A DNA stretch of 61,250 nucleotides, taken from positions 1 through 61,250 of the forward strand of contig NZ_JADMLB010000053.1 of assembly GCF_015482765.1 (NCBI RefSeq), given 5' to 3'. Of the stretch, positions 52,125 through 61,250 are shown piece by piece (position 1 is the first letter of the stretch; each line of letters starts with the position of its first letter). The stretch is from Halodesulfovibrio sp. GTDB taxonomy: Bacteria > Desulfobacterota > Desulfovibrionia > Desulfovibrionales > Desulfovibrionaceae. The position numbers were made by a program, and so were the translations under genes. The notes below the pieces were generated by a model. The model was not told the origin of the DNA, ran no database searches, and worked only from the letters and a program-made list of their open reading frames with translations.

Positions 52125-54614
52125 CTAGTTCGCTACGATGTTAACAAGCTTACCAGGAACAACAATCACTTTACGGATAGTTTTTCCTTCAACGTGCTTA
52201 AGAACGTTCGCATCGTTTTTAGCAAGTTCTTCAACTTCATCTTTGCTTGCAGAAGCAGGAACTTCGAGACGTGCCCGAACTTTACCGTTTACCTGAACTA
52301 CAACGGTAAGCACATCTTTAACCATGGCTTCTTCGCTGTAGGTCGGCCACAGAGCGTGAACGAGACGGTCTTTGTGTCCAAGCATTTCCCAAATCTCTTC
52401 ACACAGGTGAGGAGTGAATGGAGACATGAGGTTGATAACTGTGCTGATGGCAGAAGAAAGAACCTTACGTCCTTTTTCGTCGCCTTTAAGTGCATCTTTA
52501 GCAAGGTACAGCTCGTTAACCAGTTCCATAACAGCTGCAATTGCAGTGTTGAACTGGAAGCGCTGTTCAATGTCGTCACCGGCTTTCTTAACTGTTTCAT
52601 GCTCTTTAAGACGGATGCCTTTTGCTTCTTTGCAAGTGCAGTCGTCAGCAGTGGAAGAACAAGGCTCAACAGTAAGGAGCTCGCCTTCAAGTTCTTCAAT
52701 GAGACGCCAGATGCGGTTTACGAAGCGGAAAGAACCGTCAATGCCGGTTTCTGACCATTCGAAGTCGCGTTCCGGTGGTGCAGCAAAGAGGCAGAACAAA
52801 CGTACAGTATCTGCACCGTAGCGTGCGATCATGTCAGTCGGATCAACTACGTTGCCTTTAGATTTGGACATTTTAGAACCGTCCATAAGTACCATGCCCT
52901 GAGTGAGCAGGTTCTTGAATGGTTCATCAAAGTTCATGTAACCGCAGTCACGCAGAGCTTTAGTAAAGAAGCGTGCGTAAAGCAGGTGGAGAATTGCGTG
53001 CTCAACACCGCCGATGTACTGATCTACAGGCGCCCAGTAGTTAAGCGCTTCAGGAGTGAACGGTGCTTCGTGGTTCTGTGCGTCTGTGTAGCGTGCGAAG
53101 TACCATGAAGATTCAACGAAAGTATCCATGGTGTCTGTTTCGCGGCGTGCAGGCTTGCCACACTTAGGGCATGTGCAGTTTACAAACTCAGGGGTGTCAG
53201 GAAGCGGAGAGCGACCATCTGCGTGAGTCTGAACGTTCAGCGGCAATTCGATAGGAAGATTTTCTTCTTTTTCCGGAACGATTCCGCACTCGTCACAGTA
53301 CACTACAGGGATTGGAGCACCCCAGTAGCGCTGACGGGAGATGTTCCAGTCACGGAGACGGTAGTTGATGGTTTTTTCGCCGCAGTTGTTTTCCTGCAAC
53401 CAAACAGCAACCTTATCTTTACCTTCTTCGTTAGATAGACCGGAGAATTCGCCGGAATTTACCATTTTACCCGGAGCAGAAATTGCTTCAGTCATGGTTG
53501 CCGGATCGAGTTCGTCACCTTCCGGCTGAATAACAACCTGAAGTGGAAGATCGTATTTGCGGGCAAATTCAAAGTCACGCTGGTCGTGTGCAGGTACTGC
53601 CATAACAGCGCCTGTACCGTAATCAACGAGAACAAAGTTTGCTACGTAAACAGGAACTTTTGCACCGTTTACAGGGTTGATGCAGTAAGCACCGGTGAAG
53701 ATACCTTCTTTTTCAAGGTTGTCAGAAGTACGTTCGATACGATCCATGTTGGTAATACGTTTTACAAACGCACGAACGTCTTCAGCCTGCTCTTTGCCTT
53801 CAATAAGTTTTTCAACCATTGGGTGCTCAGGAGCAAGACTCATGAAAGATACACCGAATACGGTATCTGGACGGGTGGTGAAGACCGGAATTACTTCTTC
53901 AGAATCTTCAACTTTAAACTGAATTTCAGCACCTACAGATTTACCGATCCAGTTCTCCTGCATGGAGATAACGCGATCAGGCCAGCCGCCTTTGAGTTTA
54001 TCAAGGTCAGCAAGAAGCTCTTCTGCGTAGTCGGTAATTCTAAGGAACCACTGAGCAAGGTCACGCTGTTCAACAACAGTGTCACAACGCCAGCAAAGAC
54101 CGTCTTCAACCTGTTCGTTAGCAAGAACAGTGTTACAAGTAGGGCACCAGTTCTGAGCCTGACGCTTACGGTAGAGCAGACCTTTTTCAAGAAATTTGAG
54201 GAAGAAAAGCTGTTCCCAGCGGTAGTATTCTTTATCGCAGGTAGCAAGTTCACGACGCCAGTCAAAGGAGTAACCGAGGCGTGAAAGCTGGTTCCGCATG
54301 TTGTCGATGTTTGAATGAGTCCACTTTGCCGGGTGGATGTTGTTTTTAATAGCTGCGTTTTCTGCAGGAAGACCAAAAGCGTCCCAACCCATTGGGTGCA
54401 TAACGTTTTTGCCTTTCATGCGCATAAAGCGTGCTACAACATCGCCTAGGGAGTAGTTACGAACATGACCCATGTGAATGTTGCCGGAAGGATACGGGAA
54501 CATTTCCAGCACATAGTGTTTAGGTTTGTCTGATTTGTGATCAGTGTGGAAATCGCCGTTGGTAGCCCAAGTTTCCTGCCACTTTGTTTCTATGGCTTGC
54601 GGATCATATTTCAT
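52125..54614 (-). CDS. leuS: Leucyl-tRNA synthetase
   Basis: LeuRS charges tRNA-Leu. ATG 54614 after AAAGGAA gives 829 residues (MKYDPQAIETKWQETWATNG). Class I motifs are HMGHVRNYSLGDVVARFMRM (HIGH region) and MSKSKGNVVDP (KMSKS). The CP1 editing domain is present (FTTRPDTVFGVSFMSLAPEH), with a zinc-finger-like ribbon near residue 155 (WCPTCNTVLANEQV) and another further on (YCDECGIVPEKEE, FVNCTCPKCGKPA). The C-terminal tRNA-binding domain is intact. Confidence 0.97.
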   Translation of the reverse strand: MKYDPQAIETKWQETWATNGDFHTDHKSDKPKHYVLEMFPYPSGNIHMGHVRNYSLGDVVARFMRMKGKNVMHPMGWDAFGLPAENAAIKNNIHPAKWTHSNIDNMRNQLSRLGYSFDWRRELATCDKEYYRWEQLFFLKFLEKGLLYRKRQAQNWCPTCNTVLANEQVEDGLCWRCDTVVEQRDLAQWFLRITDYAEELLADLDKLKGGWPDRVISMQENWIGKSVGAEIQFKVEDSEEVIPVFTTRPDTVFGVSFMSLAPEHPMVEKLIEGKEQAEDVRAFVKRITNMDRIERTSDNLEKEGIFTGAYCINPVNGAKVPVYVANFVLVDYGTGAVMAVPAHDQRDFEFARKYDLPLQVVIQPEGDELDPATMTEAISAPGKMVNSGEFSGLSNEEGKDKVAVWLQENNCGEKTINYRLRDWNISRQRYWGAPIPVVYCDECGIVPEKEENLPIELPLNVQTHADGRSPLPDTPEFVNCTCPKCGKPARRETDTMDTFVESSWYFARYTDAQNHEAPFTPEALNYWAPVDQYIGGVEHAILHLLYARFFTKALRDCGYMNFDEPFKNLLTQGMVLMDGSKMSKSKGNVVDPTDMIARYGADTVRLFCLFAAPPERDFEWSETGIDGSFRFVNRIWRLIEELEGELLTVEPCSSTADDCTCKEAKGIRLKEHETVKKAGDDIEQRFQFNTAIAAVMELVNELYLAKDALKGDEKGRKVLSSAISTVINLMSPFTPHLCEEIWEMLGHKDRLVHALWPTYSEEAMVKDVLTVVVQVNGKVRARLEVPASASKDEVEELAKNDANVLKHVEGKTIRKVIVVPGKLVNIVAN

Positions 54615-55154
54615 TGCCGACAGTTCCTTTAATCTTTCGCTCATTAAAAAAGTCTGCTGAAAAGAGTCATAAAACGGTACCTGATGACGGAGAGTCTTTT
54701 CTCGATGCCGTTGCGGAGCGTTTTGTGACGATGCTTTCACCCGTTTTTTTACGAAGTCGCGATAAAAAGAAAACGGGTGTCTACAGCAGTTTTTTGATTC
54801 TTTATAAAATATACATGGTTACGCAGAAACTTTTTGCTTAGCAGATGCAGTATAAAGGTTCTGGAACATCATATTTATTTTTAATGCCTTGCAATACAAA
54901 ACAACCTGTTCTTCGGCAAGAGAAGGGGGCTTGTTTTGTGCAAAAATGTTATTTTAACGGGATATGCCCGGACTCCTTTTTCAAGGAGTCCGGGCACAAA
55001 AAAACGCTATATATGAAGGCGACTGAAAGAGGTACAGTAAGAAGCCTGTGCGTAACTGGTGAGAAAATTTGTTTCTTCCACTTTTTGCGAGGGCGGAAAC
55101 TTCACGTATTGAGCAAAGTGAAGTGCCGACCAAGGCGTTCTCTTGTATTACTTG
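54615..55154. other. Intergenic region between nusB and leuS
   Basis: These 540 bases contain no supported gene; plus-strand open frames here have no ribosome sites or recognisable products. The main feature is a perfect 14-bp inverted repeat, TGCCCGGACTCCTT/AAGGAGTCCGGGCA (54965-54996), with no T run on either side. The leuS promoter should lie near 54640-54850. A GGTACC in the leader is not enough to call a T-box. Confidence 0.5.
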
Positions 55155-55622
55155 TTAGTACTTCAGTTCCAGTTTGCCTTCTTCGAGAGCTTTTGCTGCA
55201 GCATCTAGTAGACCGTTAACGAATGGACGGGAACGGTCATCACCAAACTGCTTTGCAAGTTCGATTGCTTCGTTGATTGCAACTTTTGGCGGAATGTCTT
55301 CACGGTAGAGCATTTCGAAAACTGCAAGACGGAGCAGAGTGATTTCGATTTTGCCGATACGTTCCACTTTCCAGTGGCGGGAAAATTGAGAAATCACATC
55401 GTCGAGAGCGCGGTAGTTACTCCATACGCCTTCGATGAGGTCCCAAGTGAAGCCTTCCGGCTGGCACTGGGCTTCCGGCTTGTCCGCATTGTCAGGAGAG
55501 GTCATGTATGCTTCCTGCAGTGCTTCAATAGTCATAGCCGGAGAGAAGTTTAAGCCGTACAGAAACTGGAATGCTTGTGCACGTGCCAACTTGCGTGGTG
55601 TTTTTTTAGGTTTGTTAGCCAT
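55155..55622 (-). CDS. nusB: Transcription antitermination factor NusB
   Basis: NusB joins NusE (S10) in ribosomal RNA antitermination. The 155-residue all-helical protein has the N-terminal RKLARAQAFQFLYGLNFS, then RIGKIEITLLRLAVFEML and IPPKVAINEAIELAKQFG, ending FVNGLLDAAAKALEE. It starts three bases after ribH and is cotranscribed with the riboflavin genes, an arrangement common in proteobacteria. Confidence 0.95.
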   Translation of the reverse strand: MANKPKKTPRKLARAQAFQFLYGLNFSPAMTIEALQEAYMTSPDNADKPEAQCQPEGFTWDLIEGVWSNYRALDDVISQFSRHWKVERIGKIEITLLRLAVFEMLYREDIPPKVAINEAIELAKQFGDDRSRPFVNGLLDAAAKALEEGKLELKY

Positions 55623-55625
55623 ATA

Positions 55626-56096
55626 TTACAATTGCTCCAGAACACGGTATGTTTCAAGCATGGCGGAAGCGGCTTCAACGCCTTTGTTGCCACCTTTGGA
55701 GCCAGCGCGTTCAATTGCTTGTTCAAGGGAATCACAAGTGAGCAGACCGAAACCAACAGGAATGCCGGAATCAAGACTTACCTGAGCAAGACCCTTTGCA
55801 CATTCATTACATACAAAATCAAAGTGAGGAGTAGCGCCGCGAATAACCGCGCCAAGTGCTACGATGCCGTCATACTTACCGCTTTCTGCCAGTTTTTTAG
55901 CAGCGATTGGCATTTCAAATGCGCCAGGAAGTTTAACAATAGTCATGTCTTCGCGGTCACCGCCGTTGCGAGCCAAGTAGTCTACTGCGCCGCCGACAAG
56001 ACGATCTACAACGAAATCGTTAAAGCGGGTTGCAATGATAGCAATTTTGAGACCTTTAGCGTCGAACTGACCTTCGATAGTTTTGATATGCAGCAT
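55626..56096 (-). CDS. ribH: 6,7-dimethyl-8-ribityllumazine synthase
   Basis: RibH condenses the ribityl-uracil with 3,4-dihydroxybutanone phosphate in riboflavin synthesis. The 156-residue protein has the family motifs [48 protein letters not shown] and [19 protein letters not shown]. An AAGGAG site precedes the ATG. A leader hairpin lies between it and ribBA. Confidence 0.95.
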   Translation of the reverse strand: MLHIKTIEGQFDAKGLKIAIIATRFNDFVVDRLVGGAVDYLARNGGDREDMTIVKLPGAFEMPIAAKKLAESGKYDGIVALGAVIRGATPHFDFVCNECAKGLAQVSLDSGIPVGFGLLTCDSLEQAIERAGSKGGNKGVEAASAMLETYRVLEQL

Positions 56097-56122
56097 GGTA
56101 TAATCTCCTTCTTGAAACCTGC

Positions 56123-56206
56123 TTTTGCTCCAACAGCAAAAGTGGGTCGGTAAGTATAGAACAAGCCCCCTAGCCCTGAAAAGAACTATTTTTAGGGTTA
56201 GGGAGC
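56123..56206 (-). promoter_or_regulatory. Hairpins in the ribBA-ribH gap
   Basis: Two hairpins lie in the 135-base gap: a 13-bp stem at 56165-56206 (one mismatch) and TTTTGCT/AGCAAAA at 56123-56141. Neither matches an FMN riboswitch. They could be a partial terminator or attenuator before ribH. Confidence 0.45.
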
Positions 56207-56231
56207 GTATTGTCAGCTAATCGTATGGTTA

Positions 56232-57449
56232 CTACTTGGAATCATTAAGATGTTCCAGCATGTGTCCCATTTTTTCTTTTTTAGTGCGCAGGTAATCCTC
56301 ATTGAATTCGCATGCGTTCATTTCGATAGGAACGCGTTCTACAACTTCAATGCCGTACCCTTCGATACCAACAATTTTCTTAGGGTTGTTGGTCATCATG
56401 CGCATCTGGCGTACGCCAAGGTCCACAAGCATCTGTGCGCCGATACCGTAGTCACGAAGGTCTGCTTTAAAGCCGAGCTTTTCGTTTGCTTCCACTGTAT
56501 CGTAGCCTTGATCCTGAAGATTGTATGCTTTGATTTTGTTAGCAAGACCGATACCGCGGCCTTCTTGGCGCATGTACAGGATAATGCCCTGATCTTCTGC
56601 CTGAACTTTACACATTGCGTTTGCAAGCTGGTCGCCGCAATCACAACGCATGGAGCCGAGCACGTCACCTGTGAGGCATTCGCTGTGAACGCGGACAAGG
56701 ACTGGCTTACTGGAATCAATTGGGCCTTTTACAAGGGCAATATGAGTTTCCGGCTCAAGCTCGTTTTCGTATGCGATGATTTTGAATTCACCGTATTTGG
56801 TCGGCATTTCTGCTTCCGCAACACGGGTGACTGAAAGTTCGTCAGGGCGCATGCGGTAGCGGATAAGATCGCGGATAGTTGCGATTTTCATGTCATGCTT
56901 TTCAGCAAATTCAACGAGATCCGGCATGCGTGCCATTTCACCGTCGTCTTTCATGATTTCGCAGATTACTGCTGCACCTTTCAGACCGGCGAGTTTTGCA
57001 AGGTCTACAGAGCCTTCTGTCTGACCTGCACGAACCAGAACGCCGCCACGCTGTGCGCGCAGTGGGAAAATATGACCCGGGGTAACAATATCGTCCGGCT
57101 GTACGTTATCTGCAATAGCTGCAAGGATTGTTGTTGCACGGTCTTTTGCAGAAATACCGGTTGTTACGCCAGTGCGGGCTTCGATAGAAACCGTAAAGTT
57201 GGTGCCGAATTTGGAACCGTTGCGCTGGGTCATCATAGGCAACTCAAGCTTGTCTACTCCTTCCGGAGCGAGCGCTAGACAAATAAGTCCGCGACCGTAT
57301 GTTGCCATAAAGTTAATAACTTCTGGTGTTACATGCTCAGCAGCAATAGTAAGGTCACCTTCGTTCTCGCGATCCTCGTCATCTACGAGAATTACCATCC
57401 GACCTTTTTTAATCTCTTCAATGGCCTCTTCGGCCGTACACATTGGCAT
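56232..57449 (-). CDS. ribBA: Bifunctional RibBA: DHBP synthase and GTP cyclohydrolase II
   Basis: ATG 57449 after GAGGTG gives 405 residues ([16 protein letters not shown]); the track-length frame starts 11 codons earlier without a ribosome site. The RibB half has the acidic loop [17 protein letters not shown] and THG-like GHIFPLRA. The RibA half has [19 protein letters not shown] (zinc cysteines) and [18 protein letters not shown]. It supplies both branches of riboflavin synthesis and lies in the riboflavin operon. Confidence 0.95.
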   Translation of the reverse strand: MPMCTAEEAIEEIKKGRMVILVDDEDRENEGDLTIAAEHVTPEVINFMATYGRGLICLALAPEGVDKLELPMMTQRNGSKFGTNFTVSIEARTGVTTGISAKDRATTILAAIADNVQPDDIVTPGHIFPLRAQRGGVLVRAGQTEGSVDLAKLAGLKGAAVICEIMKDDGEMARMPDLVEFAEKHDMKIATIRDLIRYRMRPDELSVTRVAEAEMPTKYGEFKIIAYENELEPETHIALVKGPIDSSKPVLVRVHSECLTGDVLGSMRCDCGDQLANAMCKVQAEDQGIILYMRQEGRGIGLANKIKAYNLQDQGYDTVEANEKLGFKADLRDYGIGAQMLVDLGVRQMRMMTNNPKKIVGIEGYGIEVVERVPIEMNACEFNEDYLRTKKEKMGHMLEHLNDSK

Positions 57450-57513
57450 TGTCGCACCTCGTTGTATGTTCTTAAACTGCATGTCCCACGAAGCAGATTA
57501 ATGAATGCGAAAA

Positions 57514-58176
57514 TTAGAATCCATTTTTTCTGAGAAACTCTTCAGTAATAGAGCTGGGAGCAGATTTCTCCTGCGATGCGTTGGGCTGCCATGCACCAAG
57601 CATACGCTGAACGTATTTTCCGATAACGTCAGTCTCTATATTCACACTGTAACCCGGATTCCATTGGGCAATTGTAGTAATTTTCTGAGTTTCAGGAATT
57701 ATGTTTACTTCCAGAAAACTGTTTCCACAAGCATTAACTGTAAGGCTGATTCCGTCCAGAGTCACAGAACCCTTAGGGATAACCTGTGCTTCAAACTCCT
57801 GCGGGAAAGAAATTCTGTAGATTTTTGAAAGCCCTGCAGGGCGGACTGAATCTACAGAGCCGATACAGTCAACGTGTCCGCTTACAATGTGGCCGCCTAA
57901 GCGGTCACCCATGGCAAGTGCACGCTCTAAGTTTACTGTGCTGCCGGACTTGAGTTTACCAAGGTTGGTAAGTCCCATGGTCTCGGCTGAAGCGTAAACA
58001 GTAAACCAGTCAGCGCCGAAGTCTTCAACGGTAAGACACACGCCGTTTGTTGCAATTGATTCACCCAGTACAAAGTCAGTCAATTCGCAGCGTGGCTTGA
58101 TTGTAAGGCGGGTTTCTTTACCCATGTTCTGAACAGAGCGTATTTCACCCTGCCCGAGAATGATTCCTGTGAACAT
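57514..58176 (-). CDS. ribE: Riboflavin synthase alpha chain
   Basis: This 220-residue enzyme converts two lumazines to riboflavin. It has two homologous barrels: the first with MFTGIILGQGEIRSV and SIATNGVCLTVEDF, the second with HIVSGHVDCIGSV and KGSVTLDGISLTVNAC. It starts one base after the ribD stop. The C-terminal 20 residues are polar and probably disordered. Confidence 0.95.
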   Translation of the reverse strand: MFTGIILGQGEIRSVQNMGKETRLTIKPRCELTDFVLGESIATNGVCLTVEDFGADWFTVYASAETMGLTNLGKLKSGSTVNLERALAMGDRLGGHIVSGHVDCIGSVDSVRPAGLSKIYRISFPQEFEAQVIPKGSVTLDGISLTVNACGNSFLEVNIIPETQKITTIAQWNPGYSVNIETDVIGKYVQRMLGAWQPNASQEKSAPSSITEEFLRKNGF

Positions 58177-58177
58177 G

Positions 58178-59293
58178 CTACATTTCCTGTCGGCGTAATG
58201 TTACAATAACATCCTCGCCGCTAAGTTCCGTTTTGATAATTCGTAAGCGTAGCGCTTCGTCCATAGTTGCAATGCTTCTACCGGAAAAGATATCGGGCGC
58301 GCTTTGATCTCCGACAATTTTCGGTGCCATGTGCAACTGGAATTCGTTTACCAAATTCTTTTCAAGAAGTGATAATGCCAATTTTCCTCCGCCTTCGCAA
58401 AGGGTGTAGAGGCAGTTTTTTTCCTGACGCAGCCATGCAAGTCCTGCTGCAATGTCCAGTTTACCGTTTTCTTCCGGCAGAGTGTGAACAGTGCTGCCTG
58501 CTTTTTGAAGCTTACTTGCTGCATCAGTTAAGGCTGATTTTTCATTTGTCCAGAAAATAACTTGCTCCGGACGTTCCTGTAACAGCGTAAACTCTTCCGG
58601 ATTTTCCGGCAGGTGGCTTGTGACAATGACAGCAAGCGGTTGTCGCTCAACGCCTTCAAGCCGACAGGTCAGTTGCGGGTTGTCTGCATAGAAGGTTCCG
58701 CCGCCAACAATTACGGCATCAACTTTTTTTCTAAGCTCGTGGACTTTTTTGCGGGACTCTTCTCCGCTGATCCACTGGGAGTGTCCTGTTCTGGTGGCAA
58801 TTTTTCCATCCAGAGTTGAGGCGAGTTTGAGCGTTGTATACGGATACGGTGTTTGAATCCATGTAAGGAAGTCTGCAACCAAAGCGCGGCATTCGTCTTC
58901 CAGCATGCCTGTTTCTACATACACGCCGTTTTCCCGCAAGAACTCAGCGCCGCCTTTTGCTTTCGGGTTTGGGTCTTCCAATCCGATAACCACTCGTTTG
59001 ATACCTGCATCCAAAATTGCTTTAGAGCAGGGAGGCGTTTTACCGTAGTGGTTGCATGGCTCAAGCGTTACGTACATGGAGCAGTCTTTAGGCGAAATTC
59101 CTTTTTCCGCTGCATCACGAAGGCATTCTATTTCAGCATGGGGCTTACCGCATGCGGTATGGAAGCCTTCAGCCACGATTTGTCCATGTTGTACGAGCAC
59201 CGCTCCTACTGTCGGGTTCGGGGCGGCTGTGCCGCGTCCTTGTTCAGCAAGTGCGATTGCCCGACGCATAAAATGGGCATTAGGATGCGGCAT
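58178..59293 (-). CDS. ribD: Bifunctional RibD: pyrimidine deaminase/reductase
   Basis: RibD deaminates and reduces the GTP cyclohydrolase product. The 371-residue protein has the deaminase zinc site HAEIECL and [14 protein letters not shown], then the reductase domain ([20 protein letters not shown], and [18 protein letters not shown]). Its 5' end overlaps the dCMP deaminase gene by 14 bases. Confidence 0.95.
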   Translation of the reverse strand: MPHPNAHFMRRAIALAEQGRGTAAPNPTVGAVLVQHGQIVAEGFHTACGKPHAEIECLRDAAEKGISPKDCSMYVTLEPCNHYGKTPPCSKAILDAGIKRVVIGLEDPNPKAKGGAEFLRENGVYVETGMLEDECRALVADFLTWIQTPYPYTTLKLASTLDGKIATRTGHSQWISGEESRKKVHELRKKVDAVIVGGGTFYADNPQLTCRLEGVERQPLAVIVTSHLPENPEEFTLLQERPEQVIFWTNEKSALTDAASKLQKAGSTVHTLPEENGKLDIAAGLAWLRQEKNCLYTLCEGGGKLALSLLEKNLVNEFQLHMAPKIVGDQSAPDIFSGRSIATMDEALRLRIIKTELSGEDVIVTLRRQEM

Positions 59294-59756
59294 TTGCGCC
59301 TCTGACTACATGGTCGATTTTGATAAAAGGAACACCGGCTTCTTCCACCATACCGGCGGCAAGTTCATCGTTGTACCCTTCAACATAGTAGACAGCAGTA
59401 ATGCCGCAGTTAAGAAGCATTTTTGTACAGATGAGGCATGGCATGGTTGTGCAGTAAATTTCTGCACCTGCAAGCGATACTCCGTGAACAGCAGCTTGAA
59501 TGATGACATTCTGCTCTGCATGGAGTCCGCGGCACATTTCATGGCGTTGACCGGAAGGAATGCCGAGTTCTGCACGTAAGCATCCTATATCAAGGCAGTG
59601 GGATGTGTTTGCAGGAGCACCGTTGTAGCCTGTTGCAAGGATGCGTTTGTCTTTTACTGCAATTGCGCCGACTTTGCGACGGGTACAGGTAGAGCGTTCT
59701 GCAACCATGTAAGTGATGTCCATGAAATATTGAGGCCAAGGAAGTCTCTGCTGCAT
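59280..59756 (-). CDS. dCMP/cytidine deaminase family protein
   Basis: The 158-residue protein has the zinc site [13 protein letters not shown] and [13 protein letters not shown], and the N-terminal [19 protein letters not shown] typical of ComEB/dCMP deaminases. GGAG precedes the ATG. It overlaps ribD by 14 bases and heads the riboflavin operon. dCMP is the likely substrate, feeding dUMP for thymidylate. Confidence 0.88.
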   Translation of the reverse strand: MQQRLPWPQYFMDITYMVAERSTCTRRKVGAIAVKDKRILATGYNGAPANTSHCLDIGCLRAELGIPSGQRHEMCRGLHAEQNVIIQAAVHGVSLAGAEIYCTTMPCLICTKMLLNCGITAVYYVEGYNDELAAGMVEEAGVPFIKIDHVVRGANAAS

Positions 59757-60080
59757 TGGTTTAACTCCAACAGGGATGTGTTTCTACTATGATAGTATGT
59801 AAAAAATTCTTAAAGGACATATACGATATGTGTGTGACATGTCGCAGTCAAGGAACCATATATAATTTAGAAATCCACCCAAAGTATAAAAGTATATCAT
59901 GCTGAAATTTTAAAAATATTCATAGCTTTGTGTGGAAACGCAGAGCAGTGTTTTGCGTAAAAGAAAAGCCAAGCTCGAGCCGTTTAGGACGGTGAGTTTG
60001 GCTTTTTTGTCGTGACAATGCAAGGTGCTGAATTGTCAGCTAACAGAGGCCGGAGATATCTCTCCGGCCTCATGCTTATG
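59757..60080. other. Intergenic region between glyA and the deaminase gene
   Basis: The 324 bases hold two hairpins and the promoter region for the riboflavin operon, but no gene. GAGGCCGGAGA/TCTCCGGCCTC lies at about 60045-60071 next to the glyA stop. AAGCCAAGCTC pairs with GAGTTTGGCTT at about 59966-60007, flanked by T runs on both sides. Both can terminate glyA. Confidence 0.6.
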
Positions 60081-61250
60081 TTACCAAGCAAAAAGCGGGA
60101 ACTGGCGTGCGAACGCTGTTACCTGCTTGTGGATGTCAGCAAGGTAGGTGTCGTTGTCGATGTTTTTGAGTGCATCGACCATCCATGCTGCTACTTGCTG
60201 CATGTCTGCTTCTTTCATGCCGCGGCTTGTAAGTGCCGGTGTTCCGATACGAATACCGGAGGTAACGAACGGGCTGCGGGTTTCAAAAGGAACAGTGTTT
60301 TTGTTGGTGGTGATGCCGGCTTTATCAAGAGCAAGCTGAGCATCTTTACCAGTGATATCTTTGTTGGTGAGGTCGATAAGAAGGAGGTGGTTGTCTGTAC
60401 CGCCGGAAACCAGATCAAAACCTTCATCAAGAAGAGACTGACCGAGGGTTTTAGCGTTAGCAAGCACCTGTTTCTGATAAACCTTGTACTCTGGACGTAA
60501 TGCTTCGCCAAAAGCAACAGCTTTCGCTGCAATAACGTGCATGAGTGGACCACCCTGAATTCCCGGGAAGATCTGGCTGTTTAATTTCTTGCCCATATCT
60601 TCTGTGGAAAGGATCATACCGCCGCGTGGACCACGCAGGGTTTTGTGGGTGGTGGTTGTTGTAACATGAGCATGTGGAACCGGGGAATTATGCAAGCCGG
60701 CTGCAACCAGACCTGCAATGTGAGCCATGTCCACAAAAAGTTTTGCGCCTACTTCATCTGCAATCGCACGGAACTTCGCAAAGTCAATTTCTCTTGGGTA
60801 AGCACTTGCTCCTGCGATGATAACAGCAGGTTTGTGCTCTTTAGCGAGTTCAAGAACGTTATCGTAGTCAATACGACCGGTCTCACGGTTTACGCCGTAA
60901 GCCTTAACGTCAAAGAATTTACCGGAGAAGTTGACAGGACTGCCGTGGGTAAGGTGTCCCCCGTGGGAGAGATCCATACCGAGCACAGTATCGCCTGCAT
61001 TGGCGATGGCATAGTAGGCTGCCATGTTAGCCTGGCTGCCGGAGTGCGGCTGCACGTTAACATACTCAGCACCGAAAATCTCTTTTGCACGCTCAATAGC
61101 AATAGTTTCTGTTACGTCAACGTATTCACAGCCACCGTAGTAGCGTTTGCCAGGGTAGCCTTCTGCGTACTTGTGGGTAAGTACGGAACCCTGTGTCTGA
61201 CGAACTGCTGTTGAAACAAAGTTTTCAGATGCAATTAATTCAAGACCACC
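60081..61250 (-). CDS. glyA: Serine hydroxymethyltransferase (5' end beyond window)
   Basis: GlyA interconverts serine and glycine with tetrahydrofolate. The reading frame continues to the window edge: upstream of the first in-frame start codon the protein reads [18 protein letters not shown] and [19 protein letters not shown], so the N-terminus is cut off by the window and the gene is not broken. The PLP-lysine region is [20 protein letters not shown], and [12 protein letters not shown] follows. It ends [10 protein letters not shown]. Confidence 0.95.
   Translation of the reverse strand, partial: GGLELIASENFVSTAVRQTQGSVLTHKYAEGYPGKRYYGGCEYVDVTETIAIERAKEIFGAEYVNVQPHSGSQANMAAYYAIANAGDTVLGMDLSHGGHLTHGSPVNFSGKFFDVKAYGVNRETGRIDYDNVLELAKEHKPAVIIAGASAYPREIDFAKFRAIADEVGAKLFVDMAHIAGLVAAGLHNSPVPHAHVTTTTTHKTLRGPRGGMILSTEDMGKKLNSQIFPGIQGGPLMHVIAAKAVAFGEALRPEYKVYQKQVLANAKTLGQSLLDEGFDLVSGGTDNHLLLIDLTNKDITGKDAQLALDKAGITTNKNTVPFETRSPFVTSGIRIGTPALTSRGMKEADMQQVAAWMVDALKNIDNDTYLADIHKQVTAFARQFPLFAW

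Noticed and set aside
54615-54700. T-box leader before leuS
   Set aside because: Only a GGTACC core is present; the specifier loop, T-box consensus and terminator pair are missing.
56097-57513. FMN riboswitch in the riboflavin operon
   Set aside because: The conserved RFN core sequence is not found before ribD, ribBA or ribH.
1-61250. CRISPR array, tRNA or rRNA genes
   Set aside because: No regularly spaced repeats or tRNA-like cloverleaf patterns were seen by eye; a covariance search would be needed to exclude them.

Overview
The window reads as a chromosomal segment of a marine, flagellated, sulfate-reducer-like deltaproteobacterium of the Desulfovibrio/Halodesulfovibrio kind. This is inferred from the fused AccA-AccD carboxyltransferase beside a divergent biotin carboxylase, the motAB-pilZ cluster, the glyA/dCMP deaminase/ribD-E-BA-H/nusB/leuS series and many Desulfovibrio-type hypothetical proteins. 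No rRNA, tRNA or CRISPR array was seen.

Layout. 1-6.7 kb: motA-motB-pilZ, then a biotin-dependent acyl-CoA carboxylase set (biotin carboxylase, fused carboxyltransferase, biotin carrier), a small protein and ssb. 7.3-19.8 kb: an integrated element between the ssb terminator and another strong terminator. It carries three consecutive overlapping tyrosine-recombinase genes, two small HTH/coiled-coil proteins and a RecD2-like helicase, then cargo: a PtuA/PtuB (Septu-like) ATPase-HNH pair and a complete retron (PRTase, winged-helix protein, msr-msd RNA, reverse transcriptase). Both ends carry a 16-bp motif in inverted pairs, TTTGTTTACRCTTTTT and its complement.

20.1-25.4 kb: a GGDEF-like/HTH regulator, a DUF3100-type two-gene membrane system with an M20 amidohydrolase, and an Fe-S L-serine dehydratase. 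25.5-26.9 kb: a HAD hydrolase and, on the minus strand, a SAM-I riboswitch with its terminator in front of a lone 89-codon gene. 26.9-32.2 kb: murJ and an AaeB/AaeX/AaeA-like aromatic-acid efflux set. 32.3-37.7 kb: hypothetical proteins, an AI-2E family permease, mazG and cvpA. 37.9-40.4 kb: an HDOD protein, a GAF-PAS protein and a MoaD/ThiS-like protein.

40.4-61.25 kb is mostly minus strand: recQ, lon, acylphosphatase, radC, holA, lptE, yaiI (plus strand), a DUF697-like membrane protein with an 11-residue/231-bp repeat tail, leuS, nusB, the riboflavin genes, dCMP deaminase and the start-truncated glyA at the window edge.

The most unusual material is the 7.3-19.8 kb element. A trio-recombinase/helicase mobilisation module carries two adjacent anti-phage-type systems. 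The retron RNA has a 17-bp a1/a2 duplex that runs from the stop codon of the upstream gene into the ribosome-binding site and start codon of the RT. The SAM riboswitch on a single orphan gene and the synuclein/LEA-like 11-mer repeat protein are the next best leads.
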